A stretch of 64,000 bases of DNA from Pseudomicrostroma phylloplanum (Eukaryota > Basidiomycota > Exobasidiomycetes > Microstromatales), in assembly GCA_039545275.1 (NCBI GenBank), contig BCHS01000020.1:248001-312000 (forward strand), in the 5' to 3' direction. Made by a program: the position numbers and the translations under genes. Below, piece after piece: positions 23,601-37,736 of the stretch. The notes below the pieces were generated by a model that searched no databases, was not told where the DNA came from, and saw nothing but the letters and a program-made list of their open reading frames with translations. Numbering within the stretch: the stretch's first letter is position 1; the number at the start of each line of letters is the position of its first letter.

Positions 23601-24964
23601 CCTCTCCAGCAGGTCCTCCAGCGGCGGCCAAAGAAGAAGCCCCTGAGCCTGCGAAGAGCGCTTCTGCTACGACTGCTCAGTCTCGAGCTCCAGCATGGGA
23701 ATGGGATGCGGATGAGGCGGACGCAGACGAGCTGAGGGCCTTGGCACGGCCTCGCCTTGATGCTCGACTGGACAGTGAGGCCGGTGGAGGACTGCTCGGT
23801 CGACTGGTGGACGTCAACGAGGAGAGCCGAAGCTACGGTGCAGGTCCAGCATCCTCAGAAGCTCCCATCAAGGCAAGCAGCAGCAATCCCCTTGAAGAGA
23901 GGAGCGCTTCACTAGACGTCCCTCCGCTTCCGCTCAGGAATGGCCCCGAGCCATCGAAACAGAGTTCGACTGATAGCACTCGCTCGGCCACTTCTGGTCT
24001 ACCCTCTCGGCAGCGCTTGGCGATGGGCAAGGTCTACTCCGACGCAGCTACCTCGCCTGCTATCCTCTCGCCTTCGCCAACTGTTGATTCGAGCGCCAGC
24101 GCTGAGCCAATGTCGTCGCCTCCTCCGATGAATCGTCCTTCGAGCCCTTCGAAGGGCCAAGGCCAGCCGTCATCCGTGCTGTACGAGGAGCCAAAGAAGT
24201 ACGCTCCGGGCACAGCGCAGAGCATGGCCAGTCGGTGGGAGAGTATGAAGTCTGTTGGACCTGCTGGAGCTCCCAAGGAAGAGCACAGGCGCACTACGAG
24301 TGGGCAGGGCGCTGAGCGGATTGCCGTCCAACCTCGGCGGGAGACGACCGATTCGGCATTCTCGCACAGAGCCTCGATCCCATCATCTTCCTCCTCGACG
24401 AACGGCGCGCCGCAGATCATTCGTCCGATGCCCAGCAAACCGCCCTCCTCTGCTAAGCCGCGCTTCCCACCGGCTGGTCCAAACCCCTCACTCAAGCCGT
24501 GGGAGAGGGAGGCAGCGGAGCGTGCTGAGGCGGACAAGTCGAGTCATGTGAGGTCCTCTTCGTACACACGAGGAGCAGCTACACAAGAAGAGGACGAGAA
24601 CGAGGAAGCGGAGACGAAGGAGCGGACGAAACCCTCTGGGATCCTCAGGCGAAACGGGACCAGCAGCGCCAACGCCAGCGGGCTAGACCTCCCAAGTGTA
24701 GCCTCAGCGGCAGCCGCCTCCTCCTCCTCTCCTGGTGCATCTTCACCGGGAGCAGGAGCGGGCATGGGAGCAGGAGGAGACACACAGCGCTACAGGAGTG
24801 TCGCCTCTTTGATCGACAAGTGGCAGGCGAATGCAAAGAGCACCAGACCTGAGACTGGATGGGGTGAGATTGGCGCAGGTGGTGGTGAGAGGAGAGTGGG
24901 TGAGACGAATGAGCTGGCTGCGGCTGCTGCTGCCAGGGCTAGGATGCCTGGGAGGGAGGTATGA
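20640..24964 (+). CDS. Ark/Prk (NAK-family) serine/threonine kinase
   Basis: Two exons, 20640-21732 and 21813-24964, joined in phase 1 (KGLIA / SILVEPSSRRPS), giving 1414 aa. The kinase domain covers about residues 82-405: glycine loop LSQGGFATVYL, HVLKR Lys, VLHRDLKIENILL catalytic loop, CDFGSA, and TTTLPYRPPEM activation segment. The TLPYRPPEMVD and [20 protein letters not shown] phrases are those of the Ark1/Prk1/Akl1 and AAK1/GAK group, which phosphorylate endocytic coat proteins at actin patches. The remaining ~1000 residues are disordered, rich in S, P, A and E, with many SP sites and proline-rich stretches such as PPLPPLDS and PALPPRKPW that could bind SH3 domains, as in yeast Ark1/Prk1 (inference). 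The C-terminal ~60 residues (SVASLIDKWQANAK) look conserved-like. Confidence 0.88.
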
Positions 24965-25388
24965 GATGCGGGCGGGAGCTAGGTGGGATGTTGAGGCCCG
25001 GACAGGAGGGTGGGAAGAAGGGGTACAGAAGCTAATGTGTTACACTACCATCACCCATACAATCATCATCGTCGCCTCTCGCACTGCGAGGGTATTCCAC
25101 GCTACGCTACATCTCCAATCTATACACATCTGTCACTTGCAAGAGACGCTTGTCCCACGGAACGTCAATGAGAGTACAGCACAGTCCAGCAGGAGGAATG
25201 GCGACTGGGACTATGTACAGCGCTGAGCACGTCCACATTCGGAGCGGAAGCAACGCGCCCCAGCCAGCCCGCCAATCTCTGCCGCGCGCCAACCCAAAAA
25301 ATGAAAATCCCCTGCCCTCGAAAATCTCCCTCTCATTCACGCATGTACCCTCTCTTGCATGAGACACTCACGCGCTCATCAGGCTTTC
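24965..25388. other. Kinase 3' region and U6 upstream region
   Basis: No protein gene. It must contain the RNA polymerase III promoter elements of U6; no unambiguous TATA box was seen, only A-rich words around 25296-25325. Confidence 0.4.
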
Positions 25389-25512
25389 GCCCCCTTAGGG
25401 GGGCATCCAAATAAACTGGAAACGATACAGAGAAGATTAGCATGGCCCCTGCATAAGGATGACACATGTGGTATCAGAAAAGGAGACTTCTTCGGAGGTC
25501 AAATATGTTTTT
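25389..25512 (+). ncRNA. U6 spliceosomal snRNA
   Basis: The core matches U6 closely: ACAGAGA box at 25427-25433 (in AACGATACAGAGAAGATT), catalytic AGC at 25439-25441, and the internal stem-loop region GGCCCCTGCATAAGGATGAC. At the 5' end, GCCCCC...GGGGGC at 25389-25404 forms a six-pair stem with a UUAG loop, the expected 5' stem-loop. The RNA probably ends in the T-run at 25508-25512, a polymerase III terminator. No intron interrupts the core, unlike in fission yeast and some basidiomycete yeasts. The 3' part is longer than in human U6 and contains an extra hairpin (25485-25500). U6 pairs with U2 and U4 and forms the spliceosome active site. It lies between the convergent kinase and EF3 genes. 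Exact ends are inferred. Confidence 0.9.
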
Positions 25513-25932
25513 GCTCTTCTGACCTCGAGCTAGAGTGGAACATTGGGTGAGTGTGAAGGGGAGGGTGGGAAGTTGGTTGCTTTTTACCTTCTTCAGGCGA
25601 TGGCTAGGTCGCAATACGCGCGAGGGACGTAGGATGCAGCGGCAGCCGCTCACCTCGTGGTAATCCTCTCCCACACGCACACATACATACACAAACAGTC
25701 AAGAGATTTTTGGGAGATCGCAGCAGCATGTATTAGGAAAACACTACTCGAATGGGAGGAAACGGAAAAAGAACAACAAACATGTGAAGACTGATGCTCT
25801 AAAGGTAGAGACGCATAGGAAAAGACGACGGGAGACCGAAAAGGGAAAAGAGGAAAGACAAAGAAAAGACTTATCATGGGACGGGGGACTTCTAGTCTCT
25901 AGCAAGCTCGCCGAGAGGGGACTTCCACTACT
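25513..25932. other. Intergenic, U6 to EF3 3' end
   Basis: No gene recognised. Likely EF3 3' UTR on the minus strand and U6 flank. Confidence 0.45.
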
Positions 25933-28900
25933 CTACTCGAGGTCGTCAAAGTCATCGTCGTCACCGCCCTTTCCGCCCTTCTTTGCCATCCTGGCCTTTC
26001 GGGCCTTTCGCTTGTCGGTGGCCGACTCCTTCTTTGCCTTCTTTTCACTGACAATCTTGTTGCCCAGGGCATCGAACTTGTCCTCGTCCTCGTCCTTGTT
26101 CTTCAGCCTCTCACCAGAGCCCTGACCCTCGACCCAGTTGTGGCCAGAGGCACGCAGCTGACCACCGTCCATGGCCCAGACTTCCTGACACACATTCTCC
26201 GAGAATTCCTTGGAGTGGGTGATGATGGCCACACCTCCCTCGTAGGTCTTGAGGGCCTGGATGAGGGCGGCGAGCGACTCTCGGTCCAAGAAGTTGGTGG
26301 GCTCGTCCAGGATGATCACGTGAGGTCGGCGCCAGGTGGCGGCGGCAAGGACGACCTTGACCTTCTGACCACCAGACAGACCCCTCATGGTATTGTGCGA
26401 GGTGAACTCGGCCTCGAGTCCAAAGTCCTCAAAGTGCTTCTCAATCTCCTTTCGCACCAGAGGTCGGTTCATACCCAACCGCTGGGCCTCACGAGAGTCG
26501 AGGGCCATGACCTTCTTCTCGAAACCCCTCTTGATCAGGTCGTCACGCGACATCCAAATGTTGTCGGCAGACGAGAAGTTCTTGAAGGACACCTCGTACT
26601 GGAAGGAGTTCTTCAGCTTCTTTCGGGCGACCAGCTCGTCGATGACCCTCTTGACACCAGTCTCGTCGACCCAGATGGAACCGTTCTTCATGGCCTCCTT
26701 CTCGGCGTCGGTCAGCTCACGGCTGCCCTTGAGGTGCTCCTCGAGATCCTCACCAGTCTGGTATCGCCACAGCATGTAGTCCAGAGGAGTCTTGTCAAGG
26801 TGGTTGTCAATGTGGTGGAAAGCGTGCTGGGCGACGTATCCAATGACCAAGTTGGGGTGCTTCCACACCTCTCCCGAGTTGGGCTCAGTGTCACCGACGA
26901 TGAGCTTGACCAGGGTCGACTTACCGGAACCGTTGGGTCCCAGGATGGCGACACGAGAGCTCAGCGACAGCTGCATGGAGATACCGTTGAGCTGAGGAGC
27001 GGGTGTGCCAGGGTACTGGAAATGCACGTCTCGCATCTTTGCCAGCGACTTCTCCTTTGTCTTGACACCGTCCAGCAGAGGTGGGTCGGGCAGCTTGAAC
27101 GAGTAGTCCTCTCCGGTGTTGAGCTCGGCGTAAGCCTTGGCTTCGGGCACACGCTTGACAAAGTCGGCCAAGTTACCTGGGTACCTCTTGATCTTGAATC
27201 GGTTCAGGTGCAGAATGTCGGTGCAGACCTTGTTGAGGAAGTCGGAGTCGTGCGAGACGATGATCGAGGTGGCGTTGGTGAGGCTGGTGAGGTAGTTGGT
27301 GATCCAAGCGACGTTGACGACGTCCAAGTGGTTAGTGGGCTCGTCGAGGAGCAGAATGTCGGCCTTGAACAGCACAGCTCGGGCAAGAGCCAGCTTCATC
27401 TTCCAACCACCGGACAAGGCGGCAATGGGACCGGCCTGCTTCTCAGAGTCGAAGCCCATCTCGAGGAGAGTCTTGGAGGCCTCGGCGTGGTCGACGTTGA
27501 GACGCTTGTCGGCAACGATGAAGTCCAGGATAGAGATGTCACCCTCGGAACCGTCCAGGTCGTGCTCGACGTACCAGGTTCGGACCTCTTCTGGCGAGGG
27601 GAAGCCCTCGACCTGGCCGTTCTGGATAGCGCGCATGAGCGTCGACTTTCCGGAACCGTTTCGGCCACAGAGACCGTAACGGTGACCACGCTTCAGACGC
27701 AGAGTGGCAGTGTTGAGGAGAATCTTGGCACCGTAGGCCAGCGAGAACTGACAGTTGCACAGGTCCTCACCCTCCTCCTCGTCCTCGAAGACCTCGGCCT
27801 CCTCACCGGTGCTCTTAGCGAGGGCACCGAGGAGCGATCGGGTGACCTTGTGGGACTTGTCGTGGTCGGCGCCCTTGAGCAGAGAGATGTAGGGAATGAG
27901 AGTCGAGTCCCACTCGGTGGCCTCGAAGTTACGAGCGTTGGCAAGGTTGGTGGACAGCTGACCAATGTAAGCGACGAGAGCGGTGGGGCCAGTGAGCTTG
28001 TTGGCGGTGAACTCCTTCTTGACAATGTCGGTGGTGGCCTTGAGGTCGACGTCCTCCAGAGGCTTGACCTCGGAACCGTCGCCCTCGACCTGACCGACGG
28101 ATCGGAGGGTGGCAATGGCACGCTGAATGACACCACGAGCCTCGGGGTCGGACATGACCGACTCCATCTTGATCAGGCCAGGCAGGAGCTTGGGCAGGAA
28201 AGGTCGCACGGTTCGCTCATTGTCGACGAGCTTGGCCATGTTGTCGATGATGACGGCAACCTTACGCTTGGTGGCGGTGGGTCGCTCGTTGATTCCTCGG
28301 GCGAGCAGAGGAGCAATCAGGGCGAGGGTGGGCGAGTCGACTTCCTGGACGAAGGTGGTGGCGGCGAGGAGCATGATGGTCTTGGGGACCTCCTCGACGG
28401 GGTGGATCAGGGACTGGATCAGAGCAGGGATGAACTTCTCGATATCCTTGTTGGAGACCAGCTGGCACAGCTTGGTCAGGGCAGCGCGGGAAGCCTTCTG
28501 CACGTCAGTCTTGGTGTCCCAGATGACCTCGGCCATGACGGGGATGATGTCGGGCATGTGGGCGGCGATCCTGTCGGGAGCGGAGGTGACCAGCTCAACG
28601 AGGAGGTGGACACAGCCAGTCTTGACCTGCCACTTTCCGGCAGTCTTCATCTGGTGCAGGAGCACCTTGAGGATCTGGGGAACAGCCCAGCCGCTCATGT
28701 TGGTGACAAAGGCGGTGAGACCGTCCTTGGCAGCGTTCTGGACAGCCTTCTCCTTGTCACCGAGGGCCTCAACGAGGTTCTCGAAGGTCTGGCCGACGAT
28801 GAAGGGCTCAGCCTGAGCACCAACACCCTCGGTGCTGAGCAGGCCAACGAGGACGCAGGCACCCTCACGAGCAGATGCGTTCTTCTTGTCTGAGAGACCC

Positions 28901-29148
28901 TTCTTGATCAGAGCGTCGATGCCGACGTCGTGGAGGACCTCGGGTCCCTCGACCTTGACCAGGTTGACGAGCTCCTGAGCGGCGTCCTTGTCACCGGCTT
29001 GCAGAAGACGGTCACCCTCGATCTTGACGGCTCGCTTCTCGGTGGCGGTGTTCTCAGAGGCAGCTGCCTGAGCACCGGCAGAGTCCTTGAGACCCTTGGC
29101 ATCGGGTGCGATGTTGGCGGGAACACCGACTGACTGTGCTTGAGCCAT
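25933..29148 (-). CDS. Translation elongation factor 3 (eEF3, ABCF ATPase)
   Basis: Single exon, 1071 aa; the ATG at 29148 begins MAQAQSVGVPANIAP. HEAT repeats fill about residues 60-390 (VGIDALIKKGLSDKK, LVELVTSAPDRIAAHMPDI and others). The first ABC cassette has Walker A GRNGSGKST near residue 494, signature LSGGWKMKLALARAVL and Walker B ILLLDEPTNHLD. The second has GPNGSGKST near residue 736, LSGGQKVKVVLAAATW and VIILDEPTNFLD, with the chromodomain-like insertion between its parts. The lysine-rich tail starts near residue 1030 (KKAKKESATDKRKARK). eEF3 is a mostly fungal ribosomal ATPase needed for E-site tRNA release. Length is close to the yeast protein (1044 aa). Extreme C/G-ending codon bias marks very high expression and leaves a 917-codon open frame on the other strand, which is an artefact. 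Confidence 0.96.
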   Translation of the reverse strand: MAQAQSVGVPANIAPDAKGLKDSAGAQAAASENTATEKRAVKIEGDRLLQAGDKDAAQELVNLVKVEGPEVLHDVGIDALIKKGLSDKKNASAREGACVLVGLLSTEGVGAQAEPFIVGQTFENLVEALGDKEKAVQNAAKDGLTAFVTNMSGWAVPQILKVLLHQMKTAGKWQVKTGCVHLLVELVTSAPDRIAAHMPDIIPVMAEVIWDTKTDVQKASRAALTKLCQLVSNKDIEKFIPALIQSLIHPVEEVPKTIMLLAATTFVQEVDSPTLALIAPLLARGINERPTATKRKVAVIIDNMAKLVDNERTVRPFLPKLLPGLIKMESVMSDPEARGVIQRAIATLRSVGQVEGDGSEVKPLEDVDLKATTDIVKKEFTANKLTGPTALVAYIGQLSTNLANARNFEATEWDSTLIPYISLLKGADHDKSHKVTRSLLGALAKSTGEEAEVFEDEEEGEDLCNCQFSLAYGAKILLNTATLRLKRGHRYGLCGRNGSGKSTLMRAIQNGQVEGFPSPEEVRTWYVEHDLDGSEGDISILDFIVADKRLNVDHAEASKTLLEMGFDSEKQAGPIAALSGGWKMKLALARAVLFKADILLLDEPTNHLDVVNVAWITNYLTSLTNATSIIVSHDSDFLNKVCTDILHLNRFKIKRYPGNLADFVKRVPEAKAYAELNTGEDYSFKLPDPPLLDGVKTKEKSLAKMRDVHFQYPGTPAPQLNGISMQLSLSSRVAILGPNGSGKSTLVKLIVGDTEPNSGEVWKHPNLVIGYVAQHAFHHIDNHLDKTPLDYMLWRYQTGEDLEEHLKGSRELTDAEKEAMKNGSIWVDETGVKRVIDELVARKKLKNSFQYEVSFKNFSSADNIWMSRDDLIKRGFEKKVMALDSREAQRLGMNRPLVRKEIEKHFEDFGLEAEFTSHNTMRGLSGGQKVKVVLAAATWRRPHVIILDEPTNFLDRESLAALIQALKTYEGGVAIITHSKEFSENVCQEVWAMDGGQLRASGHNWVEGQGSGERLKNKDEDEDKFDALGNKIVSEKKAKKESATDKRKARKARMAKKGGKGGDDDDFDDLE

Positions 29149-29859
29149 GTTGGTGTGTGTGTGAAGGGGTGTGTAAGGGGAAGAGGGAATCTAAATGTAG
29201 TGGCAGATGTGTGTGATGTTCACGTCTACCTTTTGATGCTGCCCTGTGATTCGACTGTAAGCTCGCAGAGAGTGGCGAGGGGGAAGGTCGAAGGTAAAGG
29301 GGAGGTGTAGCTGTCTATCTATAAGAGAACAGGAACAGCAGACAGGGTCACACGCCGGGTGTGAGTATGTGAGTATATGCGGGTGGGTTGTGTGACTGAA
29401 GCAGGTGAGGTGTGCCTAGTCTATGAGGTTGATGGTGGTGGTGGGTAGGATGAATGTCTGGTAGAAGGGCGAGGGCGGGTGTTGGGGAAAAAAAGCGAAG
29501 GAAGCAAATGCGCCCACGCAGCGTCCTGGCGGGAGGCTCCTCTCCTCTGTGCCCCCGTGCCGCGAATTTTTTTCAGGAGGCGGGTGAAGCCACCGGCGCA
29601 GGGCGGAACGGGGACAGCCAGCCAGCCAGCCAGCCAAGCAATCAGTCCACGGGTGGCAACACACACACACACACCCGGAGCCGGAACCACACGTCCTGCG
29701 CAGCGTAGTCCTCTCCCGCCTCCACCGCTGTTACCACCTACCTAGGGCTAGTCCCCACACAATCACGCAGAACATCAAGTAGCCGGCGGAGAAAAAGTCG
29801 ATTTTGGTATGGCGCAGCATCTCGCAGCAAAAGCACTACATGACATCTGCCACTACAGC
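29149..29859. promoter_or_regulatory. EF3 promoter region and LEU4 3' region
   Basis: About 0.7 kb. It includes simple repeats (CAGC units 29615-29635, AC units 29659-29674). No protein or RNA gene seen. Confidence 0.45.
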
Positions 29860-33968
<4,109 letters not shown>

Positions 33969-36900
33969 GAAGGCGTCGAGCCATCGGTCGCACTATTAGC
34001 CGCTTGTATGTACATCCTTGCTACAATCTAGACGGACCCTTTCATTTCGCCTGCTTGCGCGATCAGTCCTCGTGACCGAGATCCAGGGTCTTGCTTGGCC
34101 GATTGGACGCAAAGCGCAAGTCCTGCTCATCTGACCAAGAGGCCTTCGTACCTGACCCCTACTCGGCTAGCTGTGGGGTACGAAGAGTGGGAGTGGGCGC
34201 CGTGGAGGTGCCGAGGTGTGAAAGCAAGCGTGGGACTTTGTGGGGTAACGAGTGCCAGTGAAGTCTTCGCAGGAAGGCTGAAGGGTTCAAAGCTAAGCGT
34301 CTTCACTCTATTCGATCCGAGGTTCGGCTGCTATCACCCCCGATCCTGCCTTGACGACCCACTCTGAAGCCTATCCTCAGCCCACCCCTACCTCCATACA
34401 CTGCGATTCTCACGTCTTCGCAGAGCACCCTGAAAGGGTCGACTCACTCTAATGACTTTCAACATACTCATCGCTTCCACCTTGCTTCCCACGCGGACTT
34501 CACCCCTTCGGCACTTGGTCTGGCGGGCTTCATGGTGCCGACGCGTATTGCACACAGCCTCGTGCGAAGGAATGGCGCTGCCACTTGCTCCTATCTATTT
34601 ACGGCTGAGTCGCTTCTCGCAAGCGATCATCGCGTCTTTTTCTCCGCAGACGCGTATACGAACGCCCGAGTGAGTCTGATTGAAAGCGGCACCTGTAAGT
34701 GTATCAGCCTCTTTTCATTACCCTTTCAATCTATATTGAGGATCCAATCGGGGCAGTGAGCGATGCAGGCGCGCGCCGCGGCGAGGGTGTAGCCCGAGGG
34801 AAGAGGTGCAGCGTAGAGGTTGAAGTCGAAGTGGCTTTGAGACTCCGCGCACGTGGCCGCGTGTGCGAAGGGAGCCCCTTACATGTGCCTCCCCACCCGT
34901 TGCGCCTCTTGCCTCCTCCTACCACCCACCTCCCCTCCTCTCCCGCCTGCCCTCGACGACGACATCGATTGGTGAAACACCCCTTGCTCCTTGCAGCGAC
35001 CCCTTTGTGCTCCGTTTCCTCCTTCACTGCCTAGAGCAGTCCGTAGAGACGCACCAACGACCCTCAGAGCTGTGCTCTGGAGCCCACGTCTCATAGGAAT
35101 CCCCCATCCCGCACCGGGCATACCGCACCTCGGACCTCTACACCTCCTACCTGAGCTGTACTTTGGCTGTGCCAGAGTCTCAGACGGAGCTATCCGCTGG
35201 ACCCACCCTCCTCTTTGGACCCTTGACGAACCTCCGCCTAGACATCAGACAGACCACGACGATCGAGAGATAGATCCTAGACAACAGACCGGAAGACGAG
35301 CACTTGGGATACGAGACTAGACGGGCAACGAGACATCATTGACTTGCAACTTGCAACGACGTTGCTATTAGAGAGAACAACACAATCAAGAGCGTCTTTT
35401 TCTCTTTCTTCTTCTTCTTCTTCTTCCTCCTCCCGTCCTCACTCGCTCTTTTTGTAGACCAACACCGGGTACGGCCCAACCAACACCTCAGACGCGCCCC
35501 GTCGGAGTCGCGTCGATCCAAGCCTCGCTTTTTCTCGTGCGAAAGTTGTCCCTCTTCAACCTCTTCGGGATCGACAAGGCCGGACTCTCGGGTGGGCCTT
35601 CATTCACCGTTTTTTCTCACGAGGGTGCCAAAAGCGAAGCAACGAAAGACGTCTTCCAGTCGTCGGGGTGTCCGTCGCGCCACCTGCCCCATTTGGTAAG
35701 TGGCCGAGAGTCTCAATCTCCCACGACCCGCATATCGGGTTCGGATGTTCCAACGGAGGCGCAGGGCGGCGGGCCAGTCAAGACAATGAACTTTGTTTGT
35801 CGGCCCACCCACGGGACGCGCAGTCACGCCAAAGGGCCACACCCCGACCTCGCAGCGGACATGGTTGGACCATTTTGTGAAAGAGGCTCTTGCTCATACA
35901 CAAACTGTGCACTGACCTCGGCACTGCCCGTTCTTTGCCCACGCCCACGCCCACGTACACCAGAAGTGACAGCCGAAGTCGCACTCGAAGACAGCACGGG
36001 CGTACCGCAACGACGGCTCATAGCCTTACCGGCCTATTTGCACTGTGAGTGTCCCGGCTCCCTTTGTTCGTCTCGAAAAGCTTCTGGTATTTGCTACAGA
36101 TCGGTGTGGAGGCGGGGGCGAGATGAGGTCAAGTGTGGGGTCTCAGCCATGTCTCTCGCTTGAGGAGACATTGGTTTTCGGGAATCTTCCCAGGCGGTGG
36201 ATACAGGGTGACCAATCTTCTTCATCGTAAGCGGATCTAGCGATCGGGACTCAGCCTTCTCATTGGTCATGGTCGCACTCCGTAAGCGCGAGCAACGGCA
36301 TAGCCGCGAGGGCCAAGGTGAACCTGGACCGGCTTGAGCTGGGCAAGTGCAGTGCAGTGCATTGCCGTGCAGCGCAGCGCAGCACGTAAGCGGGTCCTTT
36401 GGCTTACTGTATTGGGCAGCTCGGCGATTTTGGGACGATAGCGGGTGGTTATGTCAGGCCCAATTAAGCCTTCGGATTTAGGGTTTCCCCGGGGAGGGGG
36501 GGTGAGGCGCTTGGCTACGGCAGGCGTGCAGGCGGGTGTGCAGCGTGGGCCCTACCTCTGCTTGCAGGCTGGGCGAAGCGAGGTGCAGAAGGTGGTTCGC
36601 GTCGCTCATGCAGGGGGGAAGGGTGAGCCAACCAAGAGGCTTGAGCGGCTGCGCAGCCCAGCACGGCTCTTTTGCCTTGGCAGCCATCCACCCACCTTGC
36701 GGGGCATGGCTTCGACGGAGTCTCGATTGCTGCACCCTGCCCTCCAGCTTGCAGCTCCGCCGACGCGTCCAGGTCTCGCCTGCCAGGGGTCGCCTTCTTC
36801 TTGCCACACCGCCCGCGACGCTCCTGCCCTTCTGCCCAACTTGGCCAGTGGTGACTGCTCTTGTTGACAGACAAGTTGGCGATGGGTCGCTTCAGCGCCT

Positions 36901-37736
36901 CGGGAAGGCCAGTCGCCGAGGAAGAAGCTCTTCGCCCCTTCCCCCGTGCGTGCGAACATCGCTGGAGCTTCCGCCTGAGGAGTCAGAAGCTTTGTTCGTC
37001 CTCGCCTCGAGACGCGTACCGGAACCCGCACAGTCCAGAGTTGCTCTCTCAAGGTACGCAATTAGAGCCGCCTTCTCAACAGTCCGAACTGACAATTGCC
37101 TGCCCCTTTCGCCCTTCCCGCACACACCCCCTTCCCTGCGCCACTGCCCCATCGCCTGCAACTCGCTTCAACTCTCAACCCACCTCAACGCCCGCCCTTG
37201 CTCCCTTCTCACCAAACAACCCCCCCCCCCCCTCCCCGGCTGCCCATTGTCACCCAACGCCCATTCACTTTCGGCCTCTGCTCCGCTTACTGCATTGCAT
37301 CACGGGCACTACCTTTCGCCTTCCGCCAACTCAGATCCCTCCTTTTCCACCCCCCCTTGAAGCTCTCCCACGATCAGCCCGGAGCTTGCAGATCACGACG
37401 CCAAACATCATTAGCTCCAACGATCGTTACCAGCGGACCTCTCCCTCTCATTGACATCAAGACTTCACAACCTCTTCGTCGTTGACCTTACTTCATCTTC
37501 TGCCTCGCTCATCAGTCATCAATTCCGTTGCCCCTCTCGCCGCCTCGATCTCTTCGTCATCATTCGTAGTCCTCACACAGCTGGTCTGTTCTAGGTCTTC
37601 TCCTCAAAACGTCTTGATCTCTGCAACGCAACACTTCGGATAAGCTCGCTCTGGAACCGCCACTCGCAATAGCTCGTACAACCTCGTCTTCATCGTCTAC
37701 ACTGCTTCAGCACTTTGATCTCCAAACACAACTACG
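33969..37736. other. Gene-free interval of about 3.8 kb upstream of the cyclin
   Basis: No ORF shows family resemblance or splice-linked continuation, and no tRNA-like B box with a pairing T-arm was found. The part from about 37080 to 37730 is strongly pyrimidine-rich, including a C-run at 37220-37232, as expected for the cyclin promoter and leader. A (TTC)7 repeat lies at 35406-35426. Long upstream regions are common for regulated cell-cycle genes. Confidence 0.5.
35406..35426. repeat. Trinucleotide repeat (TTC)7
   Basis: Seven perfect TTC units flanked by further pyrimidine-rich sequence in the interval upstream of the cyclin. Confidence 0.85.

Noticed and set aside
26140..28893. 917-codon plus-strand open frame inside EF3
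   Set aside because: It is exactly antisense to EF3, starts from a non-ATG-like context and has a repetitive V/G/L/E composition expected from reversing C/G-ending codons. No family resemblance.
34260..34290. tRNA B-box-like word GGTTCAAAGC
   Set aside because: The neighbouring bases do not form a T-stem, and no acceptor or anticodon arm can be drawn.
35537..36163. 208-codon plus-strand open frame upstream of the cyclin
   Set aside because: Composition like noncoding DNA, no motif, no splice-linked partner.
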